Assembly (NCBI RefSeq): GCF_027596085.1
Contig: NC_072449.1
Coordinates: 25,984,022 to 26,048,021, forward strand
Direction: 5' to 3'
From: Anoplopoma fimbria
Lineage: Eukaryota > Chordata > Actinopteri > Perciformes > Anoplopomatidae
Length of the DNA stretch: 64,000 bases
Numbering within the stretch: the first letter of the stretch is position 1; each line of letters starts with the position of its first letter. The notes under the pieces were generated by a model. The model saw only the letters and a program-made list of their open reading frames with translations, was not told the origin of the DNA and did not search any database. Of the stretch, positions 60,008-64,000 are shown one piece after another. The translations under genes were made by a program, and so were the position numbers.

Positions 60008-63000
60008 TAGTTAATTTCCTCCTGAGATTTAGTGGTTCGCAGCATTATTTATATATTCTGGACCACTGCATCAAAACCTCCAAAACAAACATTTTCCCTT
60101 TCTTTTGGGTAAACATGCAAGAATGTGACTTCCCTTGTGGCCCTTACGAGCAGAAAAAAAATGAAGTTAATTAAAGTAAATAATCAGTACTTTTTGTTTG
60201 GAAAACCAGTTACTGTTTGATGTTTACATGCTTCAGGGTGTTCTTTCCACAAAGGATGAGTTCTATATCTACAGACATTGGAGCTAAAGTTTAAGGAGAG
60301 GGGAAAAGCTTTTGTATCTAATGCTCGTTTGCTCCTCATCATGCCAATTAGAACAGAGAATTGTCTTGATTTACTTTAGTGCTCTTGACAATAAATATTC
60401 ACCCTTGATCATACATTCTCTATTGTCAATTTATCTATATGAATTTATATTTTCATCTTAAGGACAATCCATTAATTGTCTTTTGTATGCAGTTGTCAAA
60501 TTCCCATGCATAATGTGCAAAAATAACTGGTTCAAGGGTAGTGAGTAAAATGTGAGGGAAAGACAGCAGATGATCGTAGTCGTGGTTCTTTGGACAAAAT
60601 TTGATTAAAGAGGTTCCCCGTGCTCCGTTAATATCCTCTTTGACTGATAGCTTGCACAGCAGACAGCAGCTTAGTAAGGCAAAGCCTCTTATTTTCTTGT
60701 GAATTGCTTGCTCTAGAATTGATAACCTGCATTAAAATTCATTAGACTGCTAACAACGTGAACATTTGCATAAATTAGTTGTTTTTTACATTTCATTAAT
60801 GTTTGACCAGCAGTGCCTGTTGGAATACAAAAGCATAGCCGAAAAGATTTGCATTCATTTTAGGATGCGTCTCAAAGTATGTGCTGTGGACTAACTGTTG
60901 CTACGGATAAAGACTGACAAGATGTACGGAAAGGCCATAATATGCAGGTTATATTTAAGTTATGTGTGAACAATTGTGTATTGGTGCGTGTGGGATGGTG
61001 GTGACGCGTCATTCTCACTGACAAATGACTTTTCCTGTCTTTTGCAGTCTTGCTAACCGTTGTGTAAGTTTACCCATGAAGGAGTACAGGAGTTCAAAAA
61101 ACGTAAAAGCAGAAAAATCTTTATTGAAGTGAAACAACTCTACAGTAAAGATCTGTCCCACCTGCATAAAGACTTTTTTGGAGTGTGGGTGTGCTGTTGA
61201 TGGACACTGCTGATCCACAACTGGATGAACAAACCCAAACGAAGAAGCTACTCAAGAGAAGTGGAAAGTGTGGATGATGAGTTTTGCAACAGTTAGGAAA
61301 AACAAACCAAAAGTAACACATCCTTGTAAAAAAAAAAAAACTTCAGCCTACTATTTTTTTTTTTTTTTTTTAAATATGAAATAAGCAGCAAAGTAACACA
61401 TTGATGGTTCTAAACCGTGCTTTTTAGCAGGGGCGTTTGGCCCTTGACACATCTGGTTAAAATTTCACACCTGTCTTTTACTCTGCCCTGCACAAAAAAC
61501 TTGATATGCATGGATTCAGCTGAAAAGGTTGCTGTGACCTCGTCCACATTCACATCTAGTCCATCCTATTATACTGATGTTAATATTAATCTTGGGCTGA
61601 CAAGATTAGATATTACTCTTCTAATAACTATAATATGCCAACCCATATGCTCCATTTAACAGCCTGATTTCTATCTAAATATGCATTTTCAGGTGGCAAC
61701 AGTTTTCAAGGCAGAGAATTATCTCAGGGATCATCTGATATTGTTTACAAGTCACACTTGAATACCATAAAATAAAATCCCCTTTTCTTCATATACAAAA
61801 CTGAAATGCAAAGGGAGTAGTTTACCTCTTGTTCCTCTTACCGCTGTAATATCCTGAGTGGTCAATCTTACGTTTTTTTTGTTAATATCCCATGGAGGTC
61901 CTTTTCTTGCCATGATTATTTTTATTTTCATTAGGCATAAGTGAAGGGAAAGGTGAAACAGGCAGCACTGTCACACTTTTATCTAATGACTAAATACAGA
62001 AATCATACACCTGTAATAGAGAAATATAGCAGTTTAAACTTTGTTCAGTTCAGCTCATTACAGACAACAATAATAATCCTTCCACTCCGGAAAATCCTCA
62101 TTTGATCTTGCATTTGCCATCCTTGCAGTGTCAAAAATGCTCCTGCTGACAAATTAATTTCAAGATCTTAGGTTAAATGTATTAATTTAAAGGCCCTATC
62201 TAAAACCAAATGTATCATATTTCGAAACCTTGGTCTGTATCAACATCATCTTACCGTCTGTAATTACTTCTCCTGTCATAACAAATTTCGTGTGCTGTAA
62301 TTTTTTGGTGAAGTATTTTTTGGAGGACCAATTGGATAGATGACAATGTACAAAAACAGGATATGTGTGTAGAGAAAGATGAGTGACATTAAATACAATT
62401 CTCTGACTTAATTTGCATTTAAGATATTGACAACAAGGCCACTAGGATGATTTATTTTATTTCTTTTAGCAGCAAATTATATTTTGTGACAGGACTTTTC
62501 TTTATATCATGGAGCAGTGAAATGATGACCGTTTACTAACACATACTTCGAGCCAATAGCCTGTAACATGTTATAATACATTAGGTTGTGTCCCTTGTTT
62601 GCTCCTGCATTTAATCATGCCTGTTACATATATTAATGAAACCGTAGTCACTTCACAGTACATTTTCCTAATATTCTGTTCTATTGTATAATATAACCTG
62701 CAGCATAAAGATAGCACTGCTGTTATTATCGTGTCTAAGCTTGTTTACTTAAAGTGCATCAAATGATTGACACAGTTTAATCCATGCGTGCTTAAACATC
62801 TCAAACACGCCCACTTCTGCTGGCAGGAGCTTCTTGGCAAAGCTTTCACACGAAAATGCATATGTAATAAAAATAGATTTGGACATTGTCATTTCTGCGT
62901 GCAATTAGCGTGACCATCTTGTCTGCCTCTGTGCGTTGTGTTGTTATATATCAATTCCCACAGAGATAAATAAAATTTCAGTATCTTATTAATAAAGTTG

Positions 63001-64000
63001 TGTTTTCATGATTACCCCACAGTACATATGGACCAAAAGTGAAGAGAGCACTTCTCATTACTTTTGTTAATGGCACACCAGCACTAATTGAAACAAGTAG
63101 TGGCGCTGTTCGCTTTGGGCGTGGCTTTTTAATGTTATTGGAGGGGTGCAGAGTAGAGTGAAGGACACACACAATCTCTGTGATTAGCTTTCATTATTCT
63201 AAAAGCCGAACTAGCGTGTAGCAGAACTTACGTTAATGCTGTGTTGAACTGCTCGCTCAAACTCATTTCTTTAATGCTAGGCAAATGGCTCTGTAATTTT
63301 TTAAGTCTGTTAATTCTTCATTCTTTATTTATGAGACACTTAGGCTCCTGGAAATATTTATTTGCATTAGTCATTTCAATTTTAACGATTGGACTTGATA
63401 GACTTCTTTCAATGACAGCGACAGTAGATTATGAAAAGTGGGACCGGCTGCTCTTCTTTACACGAGCAATCAGCACTCTTTATGTCATGTAAGATCAGAT
63501 TTCTGCATCACATAATGCTTTGAATTGTTTTTTGTTTTGTTCTGTTACTCATTTTATTAAAGTTTTTAAACATTTCATTATGTCGGTTTAGCTGAAACTT
63601 TTATCCAAAGTGACTTAAAACAAGTGTATTCAACAAGAATCATATACATGCTGATTTACTTTAACTGCTACATTTAGAGACATTAAGACATACGTTGGCT
63701 GAAGATAGCTTAGCATACTTGTACACAGAGGGTCAAAATCTGTCAAATTTAACTCGGTGACTGCATATTTCACAAACTTTATATGTTTGGTTTGCATGTA
63801 TAGAGTTTTCAAAGAAGGCATTCTGTCAACCACTTCTTGTTGTGTAGTCAAGATTTCCTGAGCGTTTTCATTGGCCACCGTTAGACGCAGTGTGCAATGT
63901 AAATTTATTGCAACAGCATCTTTGAGGTCGTTTGAACAGCTGCTTATTTAAAGCGCAAAGGACCCAGCTGATGCAATAAGTATTTACTGAAGCACAGAAC

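Larger units (their letters stand above)
56021..64000. other. Gene desert to the window end
   Basis: No coding exon was recognised. The stretch includes an (ATT)6 microsatellite (56843-56860), a repeat fragment with an adjacent hairpin (58230-58345), a C9 and CA-rich tract (59964-60007), and A/T homopolymers near 61328-61371. The remainder has no defined structure; blocks around 60650-60850 and 62750-62960 look like unique, possibly conserved non-coding DNA, but this is impression only. Confidence 0.5.

Noticed and set aside
19731..64000. tRNA, rRNA, snRNA or microRNA genes and CRISPR-like arrays
   Set aside because: No cloverleaf, known RNA core or regularly spaced repeats were recognised by eye. 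A covariance-model scan could still find small RNAs.

Overview
The window comes from a vertebrate nuclear genome, and the gene and repeat content point to a ray-finned (teleost, probably percomorph) fish. Genes are split by GT-AG introns, AT content is high, and the gene-free part carries degenerate dispersed repeats of kinds typical of fish. No bacterial, phage, organellar or CRISPR structures were seen. The species cannot be named from the sequence.

Three protein-coding genes were found, all on the + strand and all in the first 20 kb. RAB30 (four coding exons, 479-1710, 203 aa) is a Golgi Rab GTPase. PRCP (nine coding exons, 4115-13498, 496 aa) is a lysosomal/secreted S28 serine carboxypeptidase with signal peptide, cysteines, sequons and Ser-Asp-His triad intact. 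FAM181B (single coding exon, 17948-18898, 316 aa) carries the family block and a TEAD-binding omega-loop motif. I assembled the exons by matching reading frames across GT/AG borders; both multi-exon genes close in frame at the expected family length. The order and orientation RAB30-PRCP-FAM181B match the human 11q14.1 block, except that no trace of DDIAS, which lies between PRCP and RAB30 in human, is seen here.

The three genes share synteny, not a pathway: a Golgi GTPase, a lysosomal peptidase and a nuclear TEAD-interacting protein. There is no operon-like coupling.

From about 19.73 kb to the end (roughly 44 kb) I find no convincing coding exon. This corresponds to the gene desert downstream of FAM181B in other vertebrates. 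It holds a TTAA-ended MITE (23578-23954), a cluster of old repeats at 25.4-27.4 kb, a dead L2-like LINE 3' end (38455-38880, - strand), a 568-bp non-autonomous hAT-like element (55453-56020), several smaller repeat fragments, homopolymer runs, two strong perfect hairpins (44170-44200 and 58315-58345), and non-repetitive stretches that look like candidate conserved non-coding elements but cannot be tested without alignment. A 374-bp foldback MITE sits in PRCP intron 5, and a ~250-bp AT microsatellite separates RAB30 from PRCP.

I found no clear undescribed system. The most useful leads are the TEAD motif and possible C-terminal shortening of FAM181B, the missing DDIAS, the foldback elements and hairpins, and a possible spliced non-coding exon near 37.75-37.98 kb.
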